This document shows positions 49,603 to 58,070 of a stretch of 64,000 nucleotides of DNA, one piece after another. The DNA is from Fodinicurvata sp. EGI_FJ10296 (GTDB lineage: Bacteria > Pseudomonadota > Alphaproteobacteria > DSM-16000 > Inquilinaceae). The first letter of the stretch is position 1; each line of letters opens with the position of its first letter. The notes beneath the pieces were generated by a model that did no database searches, was not told the origin of the DNA, and saw only the letters and a program-made list of their open reading frames with translations. The stretch spans positions 310,001 to 374,000 of the forward strand of contig NZ_JBFCVL010000003.1 in NCBI RefSeq assembly GCF_040712075.1, read 5' to 3'. The position numbers were made by a program, and so were the translations under genes.

Positions 49603-50892
49603 TCAACCTTCGACATGATCCTTGGAAAACAGATCCTGAAATACCGGGAAAATATCGCCGCGGTCACCGACCTTGCGCATCGCGAAATTGTCCACCCGCG
49701 CCGCCACGGCCCGATAGGCCGTCCAGAGATTGGTTTCCCGGCCGTACAGCGTTTCGCGATCCCCTTCCGACACTTCGATATAGGCGAAGTACTGGCTGAT
49801 CGGCAGGATGTGGTTTTCCAGCAGATCCACCAGCCGTCCGCCGTCGCTGCTCATGTTGTCGCCGTCCGACGCCTGCGCGGCATAAATGTTCCAGTCGTCC
49901 AGAGGGTAGCGATCGGCAACGATCCGGCGCATTTCCTCCAATGCGCTGGACACAAGCGTGCCACCGGTTTCCCGGCTGTAAAAGAATGTCTGCTCGTCGA
50001 CTTCCTCGGCGTGATGGGTATGCCGGACGAAGACGATCTCGACGTTCTCATACCGGCGCTCGATGAACAGATAGAGAAGCATGAAGAATCGCTTGGCCAG
50101 ATCCTTCATGTATTCGGTCATCGAACCGGATACGTCCATCAGGCAGAACATCACCGCCTGGGTTATCGGCCTGGGCACGGGTGTGAAGCGGTTATACCGC
50201 ACATCGATGGGGTCGATGAAGGGTACCGACATCGACCGTCGGGTCAATGTCTCCAGCTCGGCAACCAGCCTGGCCAGCCGCCCCGGATCGGCGCCTGAAG
50301 CCTCGAGTTCGAAGATTTCGGCTTCAAGGGCCGTGATCTCTTCCCCTTTGGGCCGCTTCAGCGCAATCCGCCGCGACAGGCTGTTGCGCATCGTTCGAAC
50401 GAGATTGAGGTTCGACGGTGCGCCGGTCGATGAATAGCCGGCCCGCTTCAGGGTGGTCGCCTTGGCCACCGCTACCGATTTCTTCATCAGATCCGGCAGT
50501 TCCAGATCCTCAAGGAAGAGGTCGAGAAATTCTTCCTTGCTGAGCACGAAACGAAAGGAATCCTCGCCATCGCCATCGGCGCTCGCCTCCCGGCCGCGGC
50601 CGCCGCTCTGTCCAGGCGGCGGCCGGCGCAATCTGTCGCCGGAGACGAACTCCTTGTTGCCGGGCAGAACATGATCGCGGATGCCGCCCGACTCGCGGGC
50701 ACGGAAACTGGGTTCGCGCAGACCGTCGGCCGGTATCGTGATCTGTTCGCTGCCCTCGATATCCGCGATGCGCCGGCCTGCTGACGCTTCGCGCACAGCC
50801 TCCTTTATCTGCTTGCGCGCCCGCTCCATGAACCTCTGCCGGTTGCTGAGGCTCTTGCCTTTCGGGTTTTCCCGGCGGTCAATGATATACAC
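49603..50892 (-). CDS. YeaH/YhbH family protein (DUF444)
   Basis: 429 residues, close to E. coli YeaH. Starts at GTG with AAGGAG upstream (MYIIDRRENPKGKSLSNRQRFMERARKQIKEAV). Central Gly/Arg-rich linker; C-terminal von Willebrand A-like domain with MIDAS-type DVSGSMTEYMKDLAKRFFMLLYLFIERRY, FVRHTHHAEEVDE and SRETGGTLVSSALEEM...IYAAQASDGDN. Partner of the PrkA kinase; 12 bp from spoVR. Confidence 0.95.
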   Translation of the reverse strand: MYIIDRRENPKGKSLSNRQRFMERARKQIKEAVREASAGRRIADIEGSEQITIPADGLREPSFRARESGGIRDHVLPGNKEFVSGDRLRRPPPGQSGGRGREASADGDGEDSFRFVLSKEEFLDLFLEDLELPDLMKKSVAVAKATTLKRAGYSSTGAPSNLNLVRTMRNSLSRRIALKRPKGEEITALEAEIFELEASGADPGRLARLVAELETLTRRSMSVPFIDPIDVRYNRFTPVPRPITQAVMFCLMDVSGSMTEYMKDLAKRFFMLLYLFIERRYENVEIVFVRHTHHAEEVDEQTFFYSRETGGTLVSSALEEMRRIVADRYPLDDWNIYAAQASDGDNMSSDGGRLVDLLENHILPISQYFAYIEVSEGDRETLYGRETNLWTAYRAVAARVDNFAMRKVGDRGDIFPVFQDLFSKDHVEG

Positions 50893-50936
50893 GCGTCCAC
50901 CGCTCCTTTCCGGTTCGTCGCCGGCCGGGCGTCACC

Positions 50937-52880
50937 TCAGCCGGCTTGCTTGACCCGCATGTACCACTCCACCAGGCGGCGCACCTGACGCTCGGTGTAG
51001 CCGCGATCCGTCATGCGATCGACGAACTCCTGGTGCTTCTTCTCCGTTTCCGATTCCTTCTTGGTGCCGAAGCTGATCACCGGCAGCAGGTCTTCCACCT
51101 GGCTGAACATCTTGCGCTCGATCACCTGACGGATCTTCTCGTACGAGGTCCAGGACGGGTTCTTGCCGGCGTTGCTCGCCCGGGAGCGAAGCGAGAACTT
51201 GACCACTTCGTTCCGGAAGTCCTTGGGATTCGCGATACCGGCGGGTTTCTCGATCTTGCTCAACTCCTGATTCAGAAGTTCCCGGTCCATCAACTGACCG
51301 GTGTCGGGATCCTTGAAGTCCTGATCCTCGATCCAGGCATCGGCGTAGTCGACATACCGGTCGAAAAGATTCTGGCCATAGTCGTGATAGCTTTCCAGAT
51401 AGGCCTTCTGAATCTCGTTGCCTATAAATTCGGCATAGCGGGGCGCAAGCTCGCCCTTGATGAACGCAAGGTACTTCTTTTCGATCTCGTCGCTGAACTG
51501 CTCGCGCTTGATCGCCTGTTCCAGCATGTACATCAGATGGACCGGGTCGGCGGCGACTTCGGTGCTGTCGTAGTTGAACGTTGTCGACAGAACCTTGAAC
51601 GCGAATCGGGTCGAAATCCCGTCCATGCCTTCATCCACGCCGGCGACGTCGCGGTACTCCTGAACCGACTTCGCGCGCGGGTCGACCTCTCTCAGATTCT
51701 CGCCGTCATAGACCCGCATCTTCGAGAACAGGTTGGAGTTCTCGTGCTCGCGCAGCCGCGACAGCACCGCGAACCGGGCGAGCATTTCCAGCGTGTGCGG
51801 CGCCAGCGGCGCCGTGCTCAATTCGGAGTTCCTGATCAACTTGTCGTAGATCTTCAGCTCCTCTGTTACCCGCAGGCAATAGGGAACCTTGATGACGCAA
51901 ATACGGTCGATAAACGCTTCGTTGTTCTTGTTGTTCCGGAAACTCTGCCATTCGGCTTCGTTCGAGTGCGCGAGGATTATGCCCTGGTACGGCATCGCAC
52001 CGATGTTCTCGGTGCCGGCATAGTTGCCTTCCTGCGTTGCGGTCAATAGCGGATGGAGCATCTTGATCGGTGCCTTGAACATCTCGACGAATTCGAGAAT
52101 GCCCTGGTTCGCCCGGTTCAATCCGCCGGAGTAGCTATAGGCATCGGAGTCGTTCTGGCTGTACAACTCAAGCTTGCGAATATCGACCTTGCCGACCAGC
52201 GAAGAGATATCCTGGTTGTTCTCGTCGCCCGGCTCGGTCTTGCAGACCGAAATCTGGCGCAGCCGGGACGGGTGAAGCTTCACGACCTTGAACCGCGAGA
52301 TATCGCCGCGGAATTCGTCCAGACGCTTGACCGCCCATGGCGAGGCCAGTCCGGTCAGCCGCCGACGCGGAATTCCGAAGCGCGATTCGAGCGAGTCGCC
52401 CATCTCCTCCGGGTCGAACAGACCAAGGGGGCTTTCGAATACGGGGCTGATCTGATCGCCCGCCTTCAGCACATAGACCGGATACTGCTCCATCAGGGCC
52501 TTCAGGCGTTCGGCCAGCGACGACTTGCCGCCGCCGACGGGCCCGAGGAGATAGAGGATCTGCTTACGCTCTTCCAGGCCCTGGGCCGCATACTGGAAGA
52601 ACCCGACGATCCGCTCGATCGTCTCCTCCATCCCGTAGAATTCCTGGAAGCTCGGATAAACCTTGATCGTCCGATTCATGTACACGCGGCCCAGGCGCGG
52701 ATCCCTGGCCGTGTTGATGATCTCCGGCTCGCCGATGGCAGCGACCATCCTCTCGGCGGCAGAGGCGTACATCATCGGATCGTCGCGGCAGCCTTCGAGG
52801 TACTCCTGCAGGGACATCTCCGTTTCCCTGCGGGTTTCGAAGCTCTGCGTGAACTGACTGAAGAGATCGTCGACGCTCAC
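50937..52880 (-). CDS. prkA: PrkA family serine protein kinase (YeaG)
   Basis: 647 residues. N-terminal AAA-type domain (Walker A LLGPVGGGKSSLAERL; IILAHSNEAEW; FIDRICVIKVPYCLR) and C-terminal kinase-like domain (EKIRQVIERKMFSQVEDLLPVISFGTK). Family members phosphorylate stress targets and act with YeaH. Start at GTG 52880 with AGGAG eight bases upstream. First gene of the three-gene unit. The 662 bp upstream gap presumably contains its promoter. Confidence 0.95.
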   Translation of the reverse strand: MSVDDLFSQFTQSFETRRETEMSLQEYLEGCRDDPMMYASAAERMVAAIGEPEIINTARDPRLGRVYMNRTIKVYPSFQEFYGMEETIERIVGFFQYAAQGLEERKQILYLLGPVGGGKSSLAERLKALMEQYPVYVLKAGDQISPVFESPLGLFDPEEMGDSLESRFGIPRRRLTGLASPWAVKRLDEFRGDISRFKVVKLHPSRLRQISVCKTEPGDENNQDISSLVGKVDIRKLELYSQNDSDAYSYSGGLNRANQGILEFVEMFKAPIKMLHPLLTATQEGNYAGTENIGAMPYQGIILAHSNEAEWQSFRNNKNNEAFIDRICVIKVPYCLRVTEELKIYDKLIRNSELSTAPLAPHTLEMLARFAVLSRLREHENSNLFSKMRVYDGENLREVDPRAKSVQEYRDVAGVDEGMDGISTRFAFKVLSTTFNYDSTEVAADPVHLMYMLEQAIKREQFSDEIEKKYLAFIKGELAPRYAEFIGNEIQKAYLESYHDYGQNLFDRYVDYADAWIEDQDFKDPDTGQLMDRELLNQELSKIEKPAGIANPKDFRNEVVKFSLRSRASNAGKNPSWTSYEKIRQVIERKMFSQVEDLLPVISFGTKKESETEKKHQEFVDRMTDRGYTERQVRRLVEWYMRVKQAG

Positions 52881-53542
52881 TGGCAATTCTCCTGTGATAT
52901 CGCGGCTCTCGTGATCACGCGCGCATCGGTGATACGGAAACGCGGCTTTTGGTCAAACCCGCCGGAAGCGGCTCCTGCCCGCCTCGGCCACACCCACACC
53001 TCGACCACATCAGGGACGAAACGCTCAGGCGGGTATTGCCCCTGTCCTTTCTCAACTCTCCGATACCAACTCTGGCGATATCGTTAAGATCCGTCATTGT
53101 CGTAACTCTTGCGGTTCCCGTTTTCGGCCCAGCCTTCTCCGGTCCCGTCTCCCCGGCTCCGTAACCGGTTCCATATACGGTCACGGAAGTGCGTGGCGCT
53201 TGCAAGCCCTCTTCCGGACCAAATAAGGGTTGCACTGTTCATGCCAGTTGGAAAGCCCCGCGACCTCATCTCCTGCTCCTCTCGCCTCCTGACCATGCGG
53301 CTCAGCGCTTCCCGCAGAGATGGGACCTACAGCCGTGACGATCAACGACACCGTACCACAATGATCGCCATGGCTATATTTAAGCAATTACTTTGATATG
53401 GCGTAAATAGGGCGGCGTCGCGCCTGAGTGCAAAAGTGTGCGACAATATTAACGCGATCGCGGCACTTTGTCTCTTGTCATCGGCGGCTTTCAGTTTAGC
53501 GCCTATCGAATGGCGCCCCTTTCCGTCCGCCAGCCTCGGGTG
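52881..53542. other. 662 bp gap between prkA and nfeD
   Basis: Holds the upstream region of prkA and the 3' flank of nfeD. I see a CGTGATCACG palindrome close to prkA and an AT-richer patch around 53370-53420, but no convincing promoter, terminator, RNA gene or coding frame. No sigma-54 type -24/-12 element was found on either strand by eye. Confidence 0.5.
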
Positions 53543-54985
53543 TCAGCCGCCCTCTCGCCCGACGATCAGGGTGCGGCCGTTGGAGTCGATGACGTTGACC
53601 GTTTCACCCGGTTCGAATGGCCCATTACCGGTAGCGGTCCAGGTCTTGCCGTCGACAGTGACAGTGCCCGCATCCACCTTCCATGAGACGACTTTCGCCA
53701 GCTGCCGCTCCGGCATCGCCGGCTCCAGCCGCTCTGGCCGGCGTCCGGATCTGATGGCGGCCGACAGTACGAACAAGGCCAGCGAAAGCGTCAGGGCGGT
53801 CGCCACACCGATCACGATCCAGGATATTCCGAACCCGGGCGCAGAGGTGTCGATCAACATCCCTGCACCGACCGCGAAAGCCAGCGCGCCGCCGATCCCC
53901 AGCGCACCAAAGCTGGGCACGACGGCCTCGCCAGCCATCAAGGCCAAACCGACAATCAGCAAAGCCGCACCGGCATAGCTGAACGGCAAGACGTTCAGCG
54001 CGTACATTCCGAGTATCAGCGACAATATGCCAATCGTCCCCGGCACGAACGATCCCGGTGCCAGAAATTCGAATATCAGGCCATAAACGCCGAGAACGAG
54101 CAGAATCAGGGTGATATTCGGATTCGTGATAACTGCCAGTATTTCCAGCAGCAAGCCCGGCTCAACTTCTTCCAGGCGCGCCGCATCCGTGGAAAGCTCA
54201 ATCTCGCGGTCGCCGGCGACGATGACGCGACGGCCGTCCACAGCCGACAGCAGGTCTGCAACAGACCCCGCCATCAGATCGACGACCCGTTGCCGCTCGG
54301 CTTCGGTTGCCGTCAGACTTGCCGCCTCGGTCACCGACCTTTCGGCCCAGTCGGCATTACGCCCGCGAAGCTCGGCCAGGGATCGGATATACGCCACGGC
54401 GTCGTTGATCATTTTCGCCTCGGCCGCATCCCGTGGTGGCCGGTCTTCTGTGACCGAGTCGCCAGACTCCCGGTCGATGTCCGGGCCATCTTCCGACTCG
54501 GCGTCCGCATCATCGTCCGGACCGCCCCCCGGCAACGGCGCCGATCCGCCCATGGGGATCGGCGTGGCGGCGCCGATATTCGTCGCCGGTGCCATGGCAG
54601 CCACATGCGATGCATAGGCGATATAGGTGCCGGCGCTGGCCGCCCCTCCGCCCGGCGGCGCGACATAAGTGATGACAGGAACCGTAGACGCCAGTATTGC
54701 ACTGACGATCGTTCTAGTCGACGATACCAGCCCGCCCGGTGTGTTCAAGCGCAGCACGACGGCCGACGCCCGACGCTCGGCCGCTTCGGTCAGGACAGAG
54801 GCAAGATAGTCCGCCGTGGCAGGCCCGATCGGTCCATCGATGGTGGCCACCAGTACGACGCTCTCCGCGGTTGCCGCGACCGGGGCCTCATCCGCCCCGA
54901 CCCAGCCACCTGATCCTACGACAAAGGCCATTGCCAGGGCGATAACCGTCAGGCAGCGCACCGTGTAACTTTTTTTCCTGATCAT
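53543..54985 (-). CDS. nfeD: Membrane-bound ClpP-class serine protease, NfeD long form
   Basis: 480 residues. Signal/anchor (YTVRCLTVIALAMAFVVGSGGW), ClpP-like protease domain (VVLVATIDGPIGPATADYLASVL, VVLRLNTPGGLVSSTRTIV, catalytic Ser in PPGGGAASAGTYIAYASHVAAMAP, probable Lys in EAKMINDAVAYIRSLAELRGRN), four to five membrane helices, and a C-terminal OB fold (AKVVSWKVDAGTVTVDGKTWTATGNGPFEPGETVNVIDSNGRTLIV). Usually works with a stomatin/SPFH partner, which is not next to it here. An acidic linker inside the protease domain (about residues 150-185) is unusually long. Confidence 0.9.
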   Translation of the reverse strand: MIRKKSYTVRCLTVIALAMAFVVGSGGWVGADEAPVAATAESVVLVATIDGPIGPATADYLASVLTEAAERRASAVVLRLNTPGGLVSSTRTIVSAILASTVPVITYVAPPGGGAASAGTYIAYASHVAAMAPATNIGAATPIPMGGSAPLPGGGPDDDADAESEDGPDIDRESGDSVTEDRPPRDAAEAKMINDAVAYIRSLAELRGRNADWAERSVTEAASLTATEAERQRVVDLMAGSVADLLSAVDGRRVIVAGDREIELSTDAARLEEVEPGLLLEILAVITNPNITLILLVLGVYGLIFEFLAPGSFVPGTIGILSLILGMYALNVLPFSYAGAALLIVGLALMAGEAVVPSFGALGIGGALAFAVGAGMLIDTSAPGFGISWIVIGVATALTLSLALFVLSAAIRSGRRPERLEPAMPERQLAKVVSWKVDAGTVTVDGKTWTATGNGPFEPGETVNVIDSNGRTLIVGREGG

Positions 54986-55165
54986 ACGCTTAAGATGTCA
55001 CGATTTGACGAACCATCCACCATCCAGGCGAGCTACCCTCCGTTCGGGCTATAGAGGGCGACCGAAGTATTCACTGCAAGCACGCTGGAATGGTAGTATA
55101 ATCATAACTATGAACCGATCAGCACGCAGAATCATGAAACGCCCCCAAATGCAAGTGAGCCCCCC

Positions 55166-55981
55166 ATGTTTCGGCCCCCTGCCAAACGCACCAGTTCCGC
55201 GGCCATGGCCAATGCGCAGAACGTCGGTGCCGTCGTAAATCTGTCGGATTGCCGACTGGCAAAGTCAGCCGGTATCAACGCTCACCCGCCGGTGGCAAGC
55301 CCATGCGATTCTTGCCCGGTCCGTTCACTCAGTGTCTGTTCCGCTCTGGACAACTACGAAATAGGGCGGTTGGCGGAAATCGTTCATACAATGCGATTTG
55401 CGCCGGGCATGCCGATATTCGACGAAGGGGAAAGCGCTGCAGCGCTTTACAACGTCACTTCAGGCACCGTGAAGCTCTACAAGCATCTTCCCGACGGCCG
55501 CCGGCAGATCACGGGGTTTCTGTTCGCCGGTGATTTCCTCGGTCTGGCCGTCAAGGAGACGTACTCCTACAGTGCCGAGGCCGTCTCCGAGACCTATGTG
55601 TGCCGTTTCCCCCGCCAGAAACTCGAGTCGGTGGTCAGGGATTTCCCGCATTTTCAGCAGCGCTTGTACTCGATCGCCTCGAACGAACTGGCCGTGGCCC
55701 AGGATCAGATGCTGCTTCTGGGCCGGAAAGCGGCCAAGGAGAAGATCGCCTCCTTCCTGTTGACGCTTTCGGCCCGCGCCGTGCGCCGAGGGCAGCCGGC
55801 GACGCCGGTTGCGTTGCAGATGGGGCGGTCTGACATCGCTGATTATCTGGGCCTGACGACAGAGACCGTGAGCCGATCCTTCACGCAGTTGAAATCCGCC
55901 GGCGTGATTCGACTGATGGAAGGCAACAAGGTCGATCTGGCCGAACGCGACCGGCTCCAGGAGATTGCCGAGGGAAACTGA
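55166..55981 (+). CDS. FNR/FixK-type oxygen-responsive Crp-family regulator
   Basis: 271 residues. N-terminal cysteines CDSCPVRSLSVC plus a central Cys in AVSETYVCRFPR give the four ligands of an oxygen-labile [4Fe-4S] cluster, as in FNR, FnrL and AadR. cNMP-binding barrel (MPIFDEGESAAALYNVTSGTVKLYKHLPDGRRQITGFLFAGDFLGL), dimerisation helix, and helix-turn-helix GRSDIADYLGLTTETVSRSFTQLKSAGVI with the E-x-x-S-R recognition helix of FNR, which reads TTGAT-N4-ATCAA. ATG at 55205 is an alternative start. A TATAAT at 55097 lies upstream without a good -35. Confidence 0.92.
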   Translation: MFRPPAKRTSSAAMANAQNVGAVVNLSDCRLAKSAGINAHPPVASPCDSCPVRSLSVCSALDNYEIGRLAEIVHTMRFAPGMPIFDEGESAAALYNVTSGTVKLYKHLPDGRRQITGFLFAGDFLGLAVKETYSYSAEAVSETYVCRFPRQKLESVVRDFPHFQQRLYSIASNELAVAQDQMLLLGRKAAKEKIASFLLTLSARAVRRGQPATPVALQMGRSDIADYLGLTTETVSRSFTQLKSAGVIRLMEGNKVDLAERDRLQEIAEGN

Positions 55982-56006
55982 CGGTCCCGCAGGCTGACAC
56001 GCGACT

Positions 56007-56765
56007 TCAGGTCCCGACTGGCAACACGTAAGCTGCGATCGCGACAAAATGGCAGGCGCTGCCACCAAGAACGAACAGATGCCAGACGGCATGGTTATAG
56101 GGCAGCCGCCGCCACGCGAAAAAGATCAGGCCGGCGGTGTAAAAGACGCCGCCCGCCGCCAGCCATATCATGCCGTGCTGAACCGTGGCGGTCAGATCGC
56201 CCGCAGCGATCACCATCAGCCAGCCCATCGCCAGATAAAGGGGAACGAAGAACCCGGCGCCGCGCGTCCGCAGCATGACGCGCATCAGGATGCCGGAGAT
56301 GGCGATCGACCAGATTACCACGAACAATACCCATCCGGCCTGCCCGCCCAATCCGACAAGCGTGAACGGCGTGTACGTCCCCGCGATCAGAAGGAAGATT
56401 GCGCCATGATCCATCAGGCGGCAAATCTCTCTGGCGCGCGGCCCGCGAACGGCGTGATAGAGCGTCGACGCCGAATAAAGCAGCACCAGAGTGGCGCCAT
56501 AGATGATCATGCTGATCATCGTAACCGGCGTCGCTCCCGCCGATACTGTCAGCATGACCAGAACCGCCAGCCCGACGGCGGACATCACGGCGCCGGCCCC
56601 ATGGGTGGCGACATTGGCGATCATCTCGCCCACTGTTTCGGGCGGGTGCCGCGTCGCGCATTCGACCGTCTGCTGCGTCTTGCGTCGGGGGGCGCCCCAT
56701 TTGTCCATGCCCCATTTGTCCATGCCCCATTTGTCCATGCCCCATTTGTCCATGAATGTGGTCAT
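56007..56765 (-). CDS. Hemolysin III / PAQR-family membrane protein
   Basis: 252 residues, seven membrane helices. Family motifs: EMIANVATHGAGAVMSAVGLAVLV, LYSASTLYHAVRGPRAREICRLMDHGAIFLLIAGTYTPFTLVGL, and YNHAVWHLFVLGGSACHFVAI; the His/Asp residues (LYHA, MDHG, HAVWH) form the putative zinc site of PAQR proteins. The N terminus carries four copies of MDKWG, so five in-frame ATGs could start translation. Convergent with the FNR gene. Molecular role in bacteria is not established. Confidence 0.9.
   Translation of the reverse strand: MTTFMDKWGMDKWGMDKWGMDKWGAPRRKTQQTVECATRHPPETVGEMIANVATHGAGAVMSAVGLAVLVMLTVSAGATPVTMISMIIYGATLVLLYSASTLYHAVRGPRAREICRLMDHGAIFLLIAGTYTPFTLVGLGGQAGWVLFVVIWSIAISGILMRVMLRTRGAGFFVPLYLAMGWLMVIAAGDLTATVQHGMIWLAAGGVFYTAGLIFFAWRRLPYNHAVWHLFVLGGSACHFVAIAAYVLPVGT
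56695..56754. repeat. 15 bp perfect tandem repeat at the 5' end of the hemolysin III gene
   Basis: Four identical copies of CCCCATTTGTCCATG on the plus strand; each encodes MDKWG on the minus strand and so each brings its own ATG. Confidence 0.95.
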
Positions 56766-57036
56766 GCCGTATCTCCGACCGGTTCACCGAAACCCGGACT
56801 CGCCATTTTGCATATCATCGGACTGTGACGGAACTGAGATTCGGGAAATGCGGAACTCAATTCTTTACAACGCGCAGTGGCGGCGCAACAGTAGTTCCAG
56901 TCCGGCGGGTCGGCGCTTTACCCGCCGGGCAAGGCAGTCTGATCCCGATTGCGCGCCATGGGGCGGCAGACGACCCCGCCGGGGTTCGTATCGCTGGTCT
57001 TCCGTGGGGCGGTCACTCGCAAACGTCTGGTGAAAC

Positions 57037-58029
57037 ATGAAAAAACTAGCGGCTTCAGTGTTGGCATTCACGGCATCGATGGCGGTCGCACAGGCGGATG
57101 AAATTTCGCCTGCGGTCGTCTACGACATGGGGGGCAAGTTCGACCGCTCCTTCAACGAGGGCGTCTATAACGGCGTCGAGCAGTTCCGCGAAGAAACCGG
57201 CATCGACTATCGCGAATTCGAGGTCACCAACGAAGGCCAGCGGGAACAGGCTCTGGAACGGATGGCCCGCGCCGGTTCGGACATCGTCATCGCGGTCGGC
57301 TTCGCTCAGGCGCCGCCGCTGGAAGACGTGGCCGCGCGCTACCCTGACACGATGTTCACGATCATCGATGCCGTCGTGGATGCGCCGAACGTCCAGTCGA
57401 TCGTCTTCAAGGAACACGAAGGCTCGTTCCTCGTCGGCGTGCTTGCCGCCATGGCATCTGAAACCGGCGCCGTTGGCTTCATTGGCGGAATGGACATTCC
57501 CCTGATCCGCAATTTCGAATGCGGCTACGAGCAGGGCGCCGTCCATCAGAACCCGGATATCGAGGTCATCGCAAACATGACCGGTACCACGCCGGCAGCC
57601 TGGAACGACCCCGCACGCGGCGGCGAACTCGCCCGCAGCCAGTTCGACCGCGGTGCCGACGTCATCTTTGCCGCCGCCGGCGGAACCGGGGTCGGTGTCT
57701 ATCAGGCCGCCGAAGACACCGGCAATCTCGCCATCGGCGTCGACAGCAACCAGAACCATCTGCACCCCGGCACCATGCTGACATCCATGGTCAAGCGGGT
57801 CGACGTTGCCGCATACAATGCCTTCACCGATGCCATGAACGGCGACTGGGAACCCGGTGTGTTGAATCTCGGCCTCGCGGAAGAAGGCGTCGGCTGGGCG
57901 CTGGACGAACACAACGAAGATCTGATCACCGACGAGATGCGCGACCGTGTCGAGGAAGTCCGCGATTCCATCATCGCCGGCGATCTGAACGTCGTCAGCT
58001 ACCATGAAAACAACGCCTGCGAGTATTAA
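57037..58029 (+). CDS. BMP-family nucleoside-binding lipoprotein-type ABC substrate-binding protein
   Basis: 330 residues, periplasmic. Signal peptide MKKLAASVLAFTASMAVAQA (no lipobox Cys), then the PnrA/BMP pattern: VVYDMGGKFDRSFNEGVYNGVEQFREETGIDY, DIVIAVGFAQAPPLEDVAARYPDTMFTIIDAVVDAPNVQSIVFKEHEGSFLVGVLAAM, VGFIGGMDIPLIRNFECGYEQGA, DVIFAAAGGTGVGVYQAAED. BMP proteins bind purine nucleosides; the downstream cdd and PNP genes agree. First gene of the uptake/salvage operon. The 271 bp before it shows no riboswitch I can recognise. Confidence 0.93.
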   Translation: MKKLAASVLAFTASMAVAQADEISPAVVYDMGGKFDRSFNEGVYNGVEQFREETGIDYREFEVTNEGQREQALERMARAGSDIVIAVGFAQAPPLEDVAARYPDTMFTIIDAVVDAPNVQSIVFKEHEGSFLVGVLAAMASETGAVGFIGGMDIPLIRNFECGYEQGAVHQNPDIEVIANMTGTTPAAWNDPARGGELARSQFDRGADVIFAAAGGTGVGVYQAAEDTGNLAIGVDSNQNHLHPGTMLTSMVKRVDVAAYNAFTDAMNGDWEPGVLNLGLAEEGVGWALDEHNEDLITDEMRDRVEEVRDSIIAGDLNVVSYHENNACEY

Positions 58030-58070
58030 ACTGTGCATACCGACGGGCCTCAGATAGACGACGGCGGCCT

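Noticed and set aside
55097-55102. Perfect TATAAT upstream of the FNR-type gene
   Set aside because: No acceptable -35 at 16-18 bp spacing and no extended -10 TG; kept only as a remark in the gene entry.
56766-57036. Purine riboswitch before the nucleoside importer operon
   Set aside because: No purine-aptamer junction motifs or paired loops could be found; treated as an ordinary leader.
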